Origin: Polytrichum commune
Lineage: Eukaryota > Streptophyta > Polytrichopsida > Polytrichales > Polytrichaceae
Assembly (NCBI GenBank): GCA_950295325.1
Contig: OX485807.1
Location: 18,757,666-18,821,665 of the forward strand
DNA: 64,000 nucleotides
Direction of reading: 5' to 3'
Under the pieces are notes generated by a model. It made no database searches, had not been told where the DNA came from, and was given only the letters and a program-made list of their open reading frames with translations. A program made the position numbers and the translations under genes. Below are positions 1-10,320 of the stretch, in pieces; the first letter of the stretch is position 1, and each line of letters begins with the position of its first letter.

Positions 1-153
1 TCTCATCGATAGATCCAACAACATCCTTACAAACCCAAACGACATTGCATAAGAAATACACACCCAACAATCAATCAATAACAGGCCCACCGTCCCAACA
101 TGTTATTATCAACCTGATCATACACCACATTGCATATGCGGAGTCAGATAATA

Positions 154-2110
154 TCCGTGGCATGACCTAAACGGATACACCATTGAAAAAAGAGGCGACG
201 CACTTACCCCCCTACATACATACCTAGACCAAACAACATATGACATATGCCTACAAAACTTGGCCAATGGAAAAACCCCCGGACCCGATAAAATCCCTAA
301 CGCCATACTAAAAACTATGCCACCAAGATTCCACAAGTTTCTTGTACTATTCTTCACACATTGCTACAAACAAAAACAAATTCCCGAAGCTTGGAAAACA
401 AGCCTTACAATACTCCTATACAAAAAAGATAACCCCCATCACCTTACCAACCATAGACCCATTGCACTCGCTAACACAATTTATAAGTTATTTACGAGCA
501 TCCTCTCCTCATATGGAGAAAAATACCAAATTTTACATGACAGCCAAGAAGGCTTTCGAGCCGAAAGATACACCGCCCGGCAACTACAAACTCTAATTGC
601 AGCATTAGAAGATGCAAGAATTACTAACCAAGACATCTACATATTATACATTGACTTTAAAAACGCCTTCGGCTCTATCGATCACGCTAGACTCCTTACC
701 CTTATGAAAGATCTAGGCTATCCACAAGACGTTGTAACCCTAGTAGGCAATATCTACTCACAATCTACCACCACATTTACTGGAGAACATTTCGGTAAGA
801 CACAACCAATACCTATCCAAAGAGGAACCATACAAGGGGACACATTGAGCCCATATCTTTTTCTCATCTTCCTAGAACCATTTTTTAGATGGTTACAAAG
901 AGGGAACAATGGATATATTTTTAAAACCTCCGATATAATACTAAGCTTTGCAGCCTACGTAGACGACCTAGCAGCAATATCCAACAACGTGGCATCCATC
1001 AAACTCCAACTAAATAAATTAGACAAATATTGCGAATGGGTTGGAATGGACCTTGGCATTACAAAATGTGCAGTCACGGGCTGCCCTAACAAGTCCAAAC
1101 TCAATCCTCAAGCCTTTAAAACACATTTATAAAACACTAATATAAACTTTAGGAACCAACCCATTCCTATCCTAAGCCAACATGAATCATATGTCTACCT
1201 TGGAATAAATTTGGTTCCATCACTACAATGGAAAACTCAAACACACATAACAACAACCAAACTGATCAATCAATGCAAACTACTAATCGCATGCCCAGCC
1301 ACCATGAAACAAAAAATACAAATGATGGACACAGTCATAAGAGCCGGCATAGCCTATAGCTTCTACGCCGTCCCATACTCATTACCTGCCATTAAGAAAC
1401 TTGATAAAAGAATAATCGTCCTTCACAAGACAATATGTGGTCTTCCAAAATGTATGTCAAACGCAGTTGCACAACTACCCCAAGATATGTTTGGTACAGA
1501 AGTCTTCTCACTAAAAAATGTATACATTACATGCATAGGCGAACAACTCATTAATGCCCTCAATGACAAAGGGAGACTTGGTAGCATATACAAAGGACTC
1601 ACAAAACACATACTCACCAAACATGGCGGATCACTAAACATATCACGCATATCCCAACATGATTGTATAAGATCACCAATCACAAGAACATTATTCCTAC
1701 TCAAAACAACTAGTGGCACCCACTTAAGAAGTACACTCGCAAAATTCCCTCTCCTCCCCACACAACTCGAGACACAGTGGATGCGCCAAGCACAAAACAT
1801 ACCTACATTAACCCCCACAACTTCCCTAAAATACTTACATAAATTAATACTCCACAACATAACCGAACTTAGACACATAATACAACCTAATGGCACACAA
1901 CTAATGACCAACGATGAATTCAAAACCTACTACAACACACCCACTAAAACAATCAAAGCCGCCCTAGACCAAGCCCGAATACTCTTTTGCGAACCATCAT
2001 GCCACAACCAATGCCCAAATAATTGTCTAACGCATGCCCCACCAAACACCCTCAAAAGTGCATACAAAGTACAAAATCACCTCACAGCCGCAAGAACGAG
2101 CCAACATAAT
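154..2110 (+). pseudogene. Reverse transcriptase domain of the retroelement
   Basis: The open frame can be followed from an in-frame stop near 148. It reads through GKTPGPDKIP (about 269), the RPIALANTIYK block (about 452), GFRAE (about 554), the first catalytic aspartate in YIDFKNAFGS (about 650), RGTIQGDTLSPYLF (about 820) and the catalytic YVDD box at 956-967. All polymerase aspartates are present. A TAA at 1130-1132 interrupts the frame, which then continues in the same phase (YVYLGINL, about 1190) through the thumb and connector to about 2110. There a run of C-rich repeats (2117-2137) coincides with loss of phase. The function is target-primed reverse transcription of the element RNA. 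This copy cannot make a full-length product unless the stop is read through. Confidence 0.85.
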
Positions 2111-2189
2111 GAACGCCCCCCGCCCCCCGCCCCCCGCCCCCACCACCCGAATACCCAAAACCACCCCCTCACATCCAAAAAAACCACAT

Positions 2190-2758
2190 ACAATTTCCAA
2201 TACACTCCATAATTAATGACCGCCCCCACAACTACAAAGATAAAAACAAAATCACAAAAAAATATACATCCTTTCTATGCCAATGGACACTCCCAAACGA
2301 AACAATATATAACAAATGGCTCCCCCAAAAAGACTTATTCCCATGGGAAAACCAAAATACCATAAACCATAACATCTTACTACTAACACAATACTATACT
2401 CACAAACAAAACCAACATTTCATCAACATTTTAAATTTAAACTTCCATAAAGAACAAACAAGAGACACTAGACACATCCCCCCCCCCCTCACAAATCCTA
2501 CCACTATGTCACATCTATACTAACGAATGTAACCCAGATAACGATATCACATGCACACACGCCACCATCCAAAGTCAACATGGCACATCACATATATATG
2601 ATGATGATGGGCGCCACATAATTACCATCCCCGAACAAAGATTACAGTGGCTATGGGAACAGTACCAAAATGCATTACACCAACCGCAAAACTTAACACC
2701 CCCCATACAATCCTTTGAAAAAGAAGTTGCATGGTTATACCAACGTTACAAATGTAGA
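2190..2758 (+). pseudogene. Connector between RT and methyltransferase-like block
   Basis: After the frameshift around 2110-2180 a coding-like frame resumes and runs to a C run at about 2480, where phase changes again. It then continues into the frame that opens at 2759. The residues are hydrophilic and rich in N, Q, H and T, as in the flanking element protein. I recognise no domain here. It is listed because it joins the two recognisable halves of one original open reading frame. Confidence 0.55.
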
Positions 2759-4958
2759 ATGCCCAAAAATGACCCCCTCAAACTCTCTCAATACACACTC
2801 CCTAATGCCATCCTTGAACACATCATAGACTCATTCCAAATCACACACTCATACTTCTCATCACCGGTAACATGCCCTACTTCACTAAGACAATTCTCTT
2901 CCCCATTTACCAGAGACAAAGTATTCGGGTCAATAGGGACCGCATTCCAACACAAATGGATAGGGAATGGGTTTGCCCATCCACATTCAGAAAAAGACAC
3001 CCAACAAGCCCTACATTGGGCAAGACTTGCAGCCAAAAACAACCCAGACACAGTAACAATACTCATAACAACTGACCCTAACTGGTATCATAACCTCCAC
3101 CCGCATGAAGGCCCTTTCCTAGACTCACACGTCATCACACACTTCAAGGCAGATACTATTACATATGATGAACCCACAATACCACCAAAACTACGAATTG
3201 AACCCCGAATAGAAAGCCGAGACATCCAAGTACTGTACATACACCACAAAACCTCACCCCTCGGACCGCAAGGATATGCACATTGCATGAATATTATTGG
3301 CCACACCCTACAAATACCCACTATGTTTAACACCAACGTACCGCCAACACCCATGGACATATCAGTAAATTGCAATAAGAAATGGTCCCAACTCACATAC
3401 CCGCCTCCACCACCTACGACACAAACCAACAATATCCCATTAATCAACAATCAAAACATATGCCTACCCCTTAAATACCAACCACAATTTTGCTATTACA
3501 CGGATGGATCATTTATACCTCCCAAGGCCATAACCCAAGAACAGTGGAGGAGAGAAAAAGTAGGATATGGCATATATAACCCTTTCAAAAATCTCGAAAT
3601 AGCAGAACGACTACTAGGACTCCAAAATATCCTACGAGCAGAACTTATGGCTATACATCACACCCTCCGCCTCCTCATTACCATATATCAAAATGAACCA
3701 GCACACATTTTCACAGACTACATCAATGCTTTATACCTCCTAAACACACAAATAAAACACCCAACCTTACACAATAGTCACCCAGACAAAAAAAATACTT
3801 GAATCCATAATCAAAATGTTGCAATCCCGCACACAAATCACCACATTACATAAAGTCAAAGCCCACACAAACATAAGTGGCAATGAACAAGCAGATAAAC
3901 TAGCCAAAAGGGGTTGCTCATTAATACATAGAGACGCAATGGAAACATACGAACATGCCCACCCCACGCCATACTACCTCCAAAAGGATTGGTGGCACTC
4001 CATGCAAGACACACCAGATAAAGGTCCCATCCGCCACCTTGGCAAATACATCCTCAAACATGACAAAAAACACAATCTAACAATCATAGCAACCCAAACA
4101 CACCAATTACACAAATGGCTTGACAACAAAGACATTGACAAAGACCTATCAAATGATTTTTGGAACAACCCGGCCATCACAGATAAACAAAAAACATGCC
4201 TAGTAAAATTTAGAACCGGACAATATATGGGACATGCCCGGAAACAACTCTTCTTTGGAAGAAACGCATACCCATCTAACACATGCCCAATTTGTAACTC
4301 ACCAGACGCTGACACATGGCTACACGTACTCCTTAAATGCAAACAACAACATATCCATGCACTAATCACAAATAGACACAACAAAGCAGTATGGGAAATC
4401 CGAAAACTTCTTGTCTCAAATAAAGTAACCCGACACTATATACTTATGAATGCTGGCACATACAACGAATCCCCACAAGAAAACACAGTACCCAGTTGGT
4501 TACTCTCATGCACATGTATTACCCAGAAATGTCATTGCAATGCTAGGCTCAAACCCGACATATTATGTGTCATTGGACATCCATACAACTCCCCGCCACC
4601 ATAAACACCCACACCGGAAATCACCATACAATTCATCGAATTCACATACTGTAATGACAGGTTCTCCACTGAAACCATAAATCAAAAAATTACAAAATAT
4701 CAACCACTCATAAATAATATTATCGCAAAGGGGTGGAACGTAGCCCCACTTATTGTATTAGCATCTGGTGCTAGAGCCACAACTCACATCCCCTCAATGA
4801 ACGAACTTGAAACAAAGCTTAAACTCCCTACATCACAAATTAGGAACACATTCAAACAACTTAACATAATTGCCATACAATATGCACACTCAATATTAAT
4901 TCACAAAAGACGAATAGAAAATAGACAACCCATCACAGACCTACAAAATCATAATTAA
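2759..4958 (+). pseudogene. PCIF1-like methyltransferase block, RNase H, CCHC knuckle and PD-(D/E)XK endonuclease
   Basis: From 2759 one frame runs to 3802. Its residues 20-180 resemble the catalytic core of PCIF1-type N6-adenosine methyltransferases: FSSPVTC, then VFGSIGTAF, then GNGFAHPH where the family has the NPPF catalytic loop, then TILITTDPNW. Here the loop reads AHPH, so catalysis is doubtful. RNase H follows, with YTDGS (D at about 3503), RAEL (E at about 3641), FTDYINAL (D at about 3716) and, after a frameshift near 3770, KAHTNISGNEQAD (D at 3894); all four acidic residues are kept. Next come C-x2-C-x9-H-x4-C (4284-4340), RHN (about 4374) and KPD (4551-4559). A TAA at 4602 then interrupts the frame, which continues in phase with FIEFTYCND (E at 4638) and a KxxKY motif, ending at TAA 4956. 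The last part matches the restriction-like endonuclease fold of R2-type elements. Confidence 0.75.
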
Positions 4959-5589
4959 AAATTAGAGAGGGGTAGTGGTCAGACCACTAGTTATTAAAGT
5001 TACCACCTATAGCTCAAAAAGGCGGGGAGTAGCCGGCTGGTTGGCATAACTTTCTTGCCTATGATTAACTCACTTGCAGCACCAAGTCATAGTGTATTGC
5101 ATTAACACGCTTAGACGGATTCAACGCGAATTGAACCCGGACCGTATTAACATAACACGCACGTCCTCATCCAACCAACCTTGGAACCATGACTTGGCGA
5201 CCAACCATACAACCAACCACCACTTATACTCCAAACAAATACGCACGCTTCTAGTCTCAAACAAAGTAGCAAAACCCACAAAACACTAAATTAAAACCCA
5301 TGCACCCTACATACCCCCTTTCCCCCCCCCCCCCCCCGGTTTAACCGGCTAAAACATCTGTTACTAACATAGTGTCTACTCTCTGCAAAGGGTGAAGTAG
5401 TATTACACCCAACGCCGCTACCCTGGGGTACGGCCAAGGTTGTCCTACGAACAGACACTTTATTCACTCCGGTCCCTAATAGGGACTAGAGTTCTTCTTT
5501 TTCTTCTGGAAAGTTCAATCCTCGACAACTTATACTCCTAGATTTGCCCATGTCACTCTTCAATTTCTTGGTTGTGGATGTGACAACAC
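4959..5589 (+). other. 3' flank of the retroelement: hairpin, short repeat of element sequence, 16-C run
   Basis: Just past the last stop lies a perfect hairpin, TAGTGGTCAGACCACTA (4973-4989), a candidate 3' UTR structure. A 27-base stretch at about 5246-5272 matches element positions about 4400-4426 with five differences, so part of the element may be repeated here. A 16-base C run sits at 5322-5337. The true 3' end of the element and its target duplication could not be fixed. Confidence 0.4.
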
Positions 5590-6245
5590 TCTTGAGTGGC
5601 AAATGCTTTTCATTTCGGTTATAACTTCAACAATTTTGGTGTTGATGACCACATTTGTACACAAAACAACTTGCACATAATTTGGCAACCATTGACCTCC
5701 TTTGCATTGGTTATGGCACTGGAAGATATTTACAATATGGATGAGATTGGTTTATTTTATCGCGGCCAACCAAACAAGACACTAAGCGCAAGTTTGTGGG
5801 CACAAATTTAGAAGAATCGTTTTACTCTTATTGTAATTGCAACATACATTGACAAGTTGAAACGTGTGATTATTTACAAATCTCTATGCCAAGATGCTTT
5901 AGAAGGTGGTTGCCAACAAATTATGTGTGGTGGTTGCAAACTAAATGGCCTAGATGACATCAAATGTACTCGAGAGTTGGATGATGAGCCTCAATGTACA
6001 TTTTAGATCTCAGAATCTGAAGGTACTTTTAATTATGGACAATTTTGCTACTCATGCCCTTAAGCAAGTTGGTAGGGGCAAATTGTCTGGTTTTTCAACC
6101 TTGCGCTATTACTATTGCTTTCTTACCACCTAATGTTACAAGTGCGGTACAACCTTTAGATCAAGGAACAATAGTCAACCTTCCTCAAGCCCATGGGTAT
6201 GCCCAAAATTTGCAGTGCAACATCATTCAAAGTTTTTGGTTGTAG
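5590..6245 (+). pseudogene. pogo/Tigger-like DDE transposase remnant
   Basis: The first catalytic region reads EDIYNMDEIGLFYRGQPNKT (about 5726-5785), a close match to the NMDETGLFY signature of pogo/Tigger transposases. A TAG at 5809 follows, and the same phase then gives LIVIATYIDKLKRVIIYKS. A later frame holds LLIMDNFATHALKQVG (about 6025), the second aspartate region. A third frame holds FLPPNVTSAVQPLDQG (about 6125), the third acidic region. All three catalytic stretches are therefore present but split by stops and frameshifts. No N-terminal DNA-binding domain is recognisable upstream and no terminal inverted repeats were found. It is a dead remnant of a Tc1/mariner-superfamily element. 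Confidence 0.8.
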
Positions 6246-7048
6246 ATGTGATAAACATGTAGTCTTTTATGGATAAATTGAACAAGATGCCAATTTCCAA
6301 CTTCAACAAACATCATTAGAAGACAATTACTTTTGTAGTGTGTGATATGGTGCAAGACACCGTCATGGGACTATATATATATATATCCATAATGTGTGAC
6401 GTTGTGAGCATCTTTCTTTAATAAAAAAAAAACTCTTTCATATCTATGCATCTTCATTGATTATACGAATTGAGATTTTACATTGAATCAAGCCATTTTC
6501 TTGAAAGACCTCGATAATATGACATTTGAAGCTAAATTGTCATACTATGCAAAATATGACATTTGGATTATACGACACTTTCTTGGGCAACCAAACATGT
6601 TATATTGAAGGGGGAGAACAATAGTTTGGTATGTGGTTTTATTGATTGTTCATTCATATCAAAAAATGTCTTGTATAGTTAGCAATTGCGAACCACAAAT
6701 AGCATGTTTTGAAGTTTCATATTTTGAAAATGACATGCAAGCATTATAACAAGTAGAAATGAAGATTCCTTCTTATATTTCCAAAATATCATATAGGTTC
6801 CCCCAATCATGTTCCCCGAATTGTGTTCTGCTTGTATCTAGAATTGTTAATTGTATTTAAAGAACAGTTCTAGTCACAATGTGTCCCACTTTTAGTTGTT
6901 GAATTTATGACTATTTGACCTTATCAATTGGATCGAGTACACAAGTAAGCTTAGCATGATTGACTCACTCAAAACCAATTTAACATTCAAATTTTGAACC
7001 GATACATAAGCAAGAATTAAAAGCACTTCATTCAAACTCACAGCTATA
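6246..7048. other. AT-rich intergenic stretch
   Basis: No gene or repeat could be supported. An (AT)n run lies near 6373-6386. Confidence 0.5.
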
Positions 7049-7500
7049 TAGGAATCGTTAGCACACTGATTATCCCAATTAGCGAGGGAGGGATAATAGT
7101 GAATGTAGGAATTTAGTGGAGGTGATACTTGTTTTTCTTTACGCTATGAACTTAGTGCCACCAAAAGATCTAGGAAGCATCATTCATCTTCGCACTGTTC
7201 ATAGCAACACTACTCACTCAAAGTACTAACACTATTTCATTTTTGGCGTTGTTCATAGCAACACTATTCACTCAAAGTACTAACATTATTTCATTCTGGC
7301 ATTGTTCACTGACAAACATGTGTTTGCATAGTATTTTGTTTTATTTTATATTATCACTCTACAAGCATCTTAGAGCACACACTGGTTTTCACTACATGTT
7401 TATGATAAATGAGCATGTATTCATGAATTTAGTATCACGTAGTTTACATTTCAGCCCTCACTAATTTGGGACTAGGCAAAATAGAGTATGTTTCAGCAAT
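7049..7500 (+). repeat. Inverted-repeat element, AATTAGYGAG family, copy 1
   Basis: The left end CACACTGATTATCCCAATTA (from about 7061) and the following 150 bases match the element at 28962-29381 in the same orientation. The right end is diverged (CCTCACTAATTTGGGA). It has no coding potential. Confidence 0.5.
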
Positions 7501-7636
7501 AATTTATCTATCAAAACAAGCGTAGAAACACAAAAACTTTGTTAACTTGTGAAATTGATCAGAGTCCAAAGATCTCCAATTTGTTGAATTGGAGTCGACT
7601 TGTGCTATTTTGGAAGGCACTAGGTGTACCTTAAGG

Positions 7637-7735
7637 CCACTTCACACACGAGACTGAGAGCCCATGACCATTACGCTTCAAGCACTCTCATTGGTGGAAA
7701 AGGCGGTGCCGGTCCAAGTTCGCTTCACACTCGGT
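7637..7735 (+). repeat. Left-end fragment of the 501-bp GGGCCACTTCACAC element family
   Basis: GGCCACTTCACACACGAGAC and the next 80 bases match the left end of the full-length copy at 9099-9599. The rest is absent. Confidence 0.7.
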
Positions 7736-8127
7736 TCAAGTTCACGGTTCGAATTCAATCTTAGGAATGTCAACTTTAAAATTAGTGATTCAAAATGTGG
7801 TAATTTGAGGAATTTAGCATATACATAAAATTATATATAAAAAAAGGAATGATAAACCCCTCTGAAAGAGAGAGCTCTTGTGTTAGACCTCTTTTTTTAG
7901 TTAAGCATATTTTGAACACTTCACTATCATAGTTGTTAAATCTTCTAAATAAAAGAAGAATATGTCTCATAAATTTCCATATGAAAATGTTGTTTGATCC
8001 ATAATCAAATTTTTAAATGGAGAACATCTAGTCATCTTGAAATCGTGTACACGAAGACCTTAATCATACATAAATCCTTTTTTTTCTTTTTTTCTTTTAA
8101 AAGAAAAACCCAGTCCAACACACCTGA

Positions 8128-8740
8128 GGGGTTGTTTACACCGTGGACCATGAAGTCGTCTCAAGGCCATGTAAAATATGTGATTGGCTTTTGAACTTGT
8201 CCCGGGACTACTTCAGTTTACACCAAGGAAAAAAAAACATATGAGTGACCATGGAGTTCGAGCCCCCAAAAAGACATATTTTAAGGCCTACATTATCCAT
8301 TGACATGGTCCAACGGTGGGAGAGGCAAAAGCGGTGCACCAGTAGAAACAGGCAAGGGCCCATGAACCAAGATATCTTGTCATAATAATTGTGAAAATGT
8401 TTTTGGGAAGAGAATATGACGAGAAGGCAAGAGAAGGTAAAAGAATGGTCAAACCTTTCTCCCTTTTTTTCCTTCCAAAAGTGCCCTTTGTGGACATCTA
8501 TCTAAAAAAAATCATCACATTCGCATTTTGGTGCATGGTCATTCCTCTTGGTCCACATTCACTGTACACCTAGTGAGTGGCCCAAAAGCTTTGTAAATTG
8601 GTTCTTCTTGTTAAGAAATCAGACCATGAAAGTTGGACCATGGGAAAAAGCCACCACTGACCACGAGGGGGGGGGACCAACAGAGAAAGGGCTTTTTTAC
8701 ACCATGGACCATGAAGTCAGACCATGGAAGATGGCCCCTT
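8128..8740 (+). repeat. Nonautonomous inverted-repeat element, copy A, with adjoining second left end
   Basis: It begins GGGGTTGTTTACACCGTGGA and matches, over most of its length, the inverted copy at 36585-37152. Near 8690 another left-end sequence (TTTTTACACCATGGACCATG) appears in the same direction, suggesting a second truncated insertion. A 15-base C run follows at 8751-8765. Short open frames here have no recognisable product. Confidence 0.6.
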
Positions 8741-8765
8741 CTCCGTTGCGCCCCCCCCCCCCCCC

Positions 8766-9098
8766 AGGTGGCAATGACCAGGATATATATGCAGAGGGGG
8801 GAGGTTGAAACTCCAGCTCTGGTACTTGGTGCAATGTGTGTTTCAAGCTCATGGGGGAGGTCGGTGACTTCATTGAAGGCCCAAAGGAGTCAATTAAAGC
8901 ATTGAATGCAAGTGCCCAGGCAAGGCAACCTTTGCAGGACGAATGTAGGAGGTAGGCAGGCACACAACAGACTCGGTGTAAGACAGTTAAGTAAGTCCTT
9001 TGGAGTGATCATGAAGTACACTGGAGTCTTGGCCGTAACTTAACTTAGTCCACACTAGCAACCCCACTAAACTAATGGCGTATCCCGACTAAGGGTGA
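8766..9098. other. Intergenic, nothing recognised
   Basis: No coding frame or repeat could be supported between the C run and the next element. Confidence 0.4.
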
Positions 9099-9599
9099 GG
9101 GCCACTTCTCACACACGAGACTGAGAGCCCGTGACCAGTACACTTCAAGCACTCTCATTGGTGGAAAAGGCGGCGCCGGTCCGAGTTCGTTTGAGGGACC
9201 GACGGAGTATGTGAATGCAAGATGGATGTAAAGTCTACGTGGATGCCTACATGGCATCGAATGGGTTGTGTTTCATGGTCACTTGGACTATTCTCAAAAA
9301 CCACCTCTTGGAGGTAGGCTTAACCCAAAACCATTGGGAGACCATGGCATTCCGAACGTTCACAACCATTCAGTTTTATTATTTTTATCATGTGTGAGGA
9401 CCCCACGTGAATAGAAATTCATTGAATTAGCATTTGGTTGAGGGCCCAGTCACATATGACTTCACACTACACTTGAGGGCCCGTGACCACACTACATGAT
9501 TTTGGAGGTGTGTTGGGAATGCCTTTGGACACTTTCTCGTGGGCTCTCACAATTTCATGGTCACGGCTCTTGGCTCTTGGCTCGTGTATGAAGTGGCCC
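9099..9599 (+). mobile_element. 501-bp nonautonomous TIR element, uninterrupted copy
   Basis: The left terminus GGGCCACTTCTCACACACGA and the right terminus (read inverted) GGGCCACTTCATACACGAGC form imperfect inverted repeats of about 40 bases, both continuing into a GTGACCA motif. An inverted copy at 30279-31108 has the same net length once its insertion is removed. A deleted copy lies at 59739-60050. The target duplication is not clear, so the superfamily is open (hAT or Mutator are the candidates). Confidence 0.75.
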
Positions 9600-9705
9600 T
9601 AAGTGTACCCATGGTTATGTGCGCACCCAAACCCTACAATTGGGAACGAGGAAACTTATTGCACACGAGCGGAGTACCTCTCGTCTATTCTATAGTGTCC
9701 ACAAA

Positions 9706-10120
9706 AATTTTAGGGCATATTCGATCAAAACCCTGGTGTTTCCAAGTCCAATTGGTTACGTGTTGTGATCTTTGGGTTTTTTTTAAAAGATTTTGAGGCA
9801 TACCGTAGTGCCTTTACCACGTTGGCTATTTATAGGAGACCAGTTATGACAATGTCTATTTGCAGATTTGGCAATCCCGTACTTCGAGAAGAAGAAAATT
9901 CAAGTTTTTCATGTTCATTTTTTATATTCTAAAAAGTACAACTCCCTAAAATTTTGGTTTTCCTAAAAATTTGTTTAATTAGTGCCAAACTGGTAGAGGT
10001 ACTATGGTACTTTGAATATTCCTCTAAAATGTTCAGTTATTTTGTTGAAGTCTTGAACTTCAACCGGTTAATTCTCAAACTCAACCAGTTCATCTATTAT
10101 GAACAATTGGTTCTCCCCAT
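9706..10120 (+). repeat. Dispersed repeat with CCAACCGGTTACATG-type core, copy 1
   Basis: The blocks TGTTTCCAAGTCCAA and GTCTTGAACTTCAACCGGTT also occur at 56588-56895 and 58575-58790. A shorter related stretch lies, inverted, at about 45855-45910. It is noncoding. Confidence 0.55.
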
Positions 10121-10320
10121 TCATTGCTATCCAACACAAAACTTGACCCCCTATACGTTTTGTTGTTAATTTATCTCAAATGCCCTCTAGTATAATATAC
10201 TAGTTTGGGGTCTGTAAAGAAAACCCCAATGTCAAATCAACTAAAAAGAGTATCCTTCACATTGCATAATATTTTAGGGGTTGTATGTCGGATGAATGAG
10301 AGGTACGCTCGTATATGATA
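10121..10320 (+). repeat. GGATGAATGAGAGGTAC MITE family, copy 1
   Basis: The right terminus GGATGAATGAGAGGTACGCT (about 10291-10310) and the inner CTTGACCCCCTATA match copies at 43260-43475 and 52558-52781. The left terminus is eroded. Confidence 0.6.

Larger units (their letters stand above)
1..4990 (+). mobile_element. Non-LTR retrotransposon (RT, methyltransferase-like, RNase H, CCHC, restriction-like endonuclease), 5' end outside window
   Basis: This is a long retroelement coding region read on the plus strand, cut by the left window edge. Seen in order: reverse transcriptase (about 154-1300), a connector (to about 2700), a PCIF1-like methyltransferase block (about 2790-3300), RNase H (about 3480-3905), a CCHC knuckle with RHN motif (4284-4382) and a PD-(D/E)XK endonuclease (4554-4958). 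No LTRs are visible. The CCHC-RHN-PD order is the hallmark of restriction-like-endonuclease retrotransposons such as the R2 type. Plant LINEs usually carry an upstream apurinic endonuclease instead; whether this element also had one cannot be judged because its 5' part is missing. The copy is mildly degenerate, with in-frame TAA at 1130 and 4602 and frameshifts near 2110-2180, 2480 and 3770. Base composition is A/C-rich on the coding strand, unlike the rest of the window. Confidence 0.85.

Noticed and set aside
1423-1923. 166-residue minus-strand frame (also 3088-3450 and 3974-4384)
   Set aside because: Antisense shadows of the retroelement, whose coding strand is poor in bases that make reverse stops.
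5074-5289. 71-residue frame ending in an LLVSNKV string shared with the retroelement
   Set aside because: The shared part is about 10 residues only; treated as a possible small repeat, not a gene.
5341-5500. Possible small nuclear RNA gene next to the retroelement as an insertion target
   Set aside because: GGCTAAAACATCTGTT is only faintly like U2 and the rest does not align.
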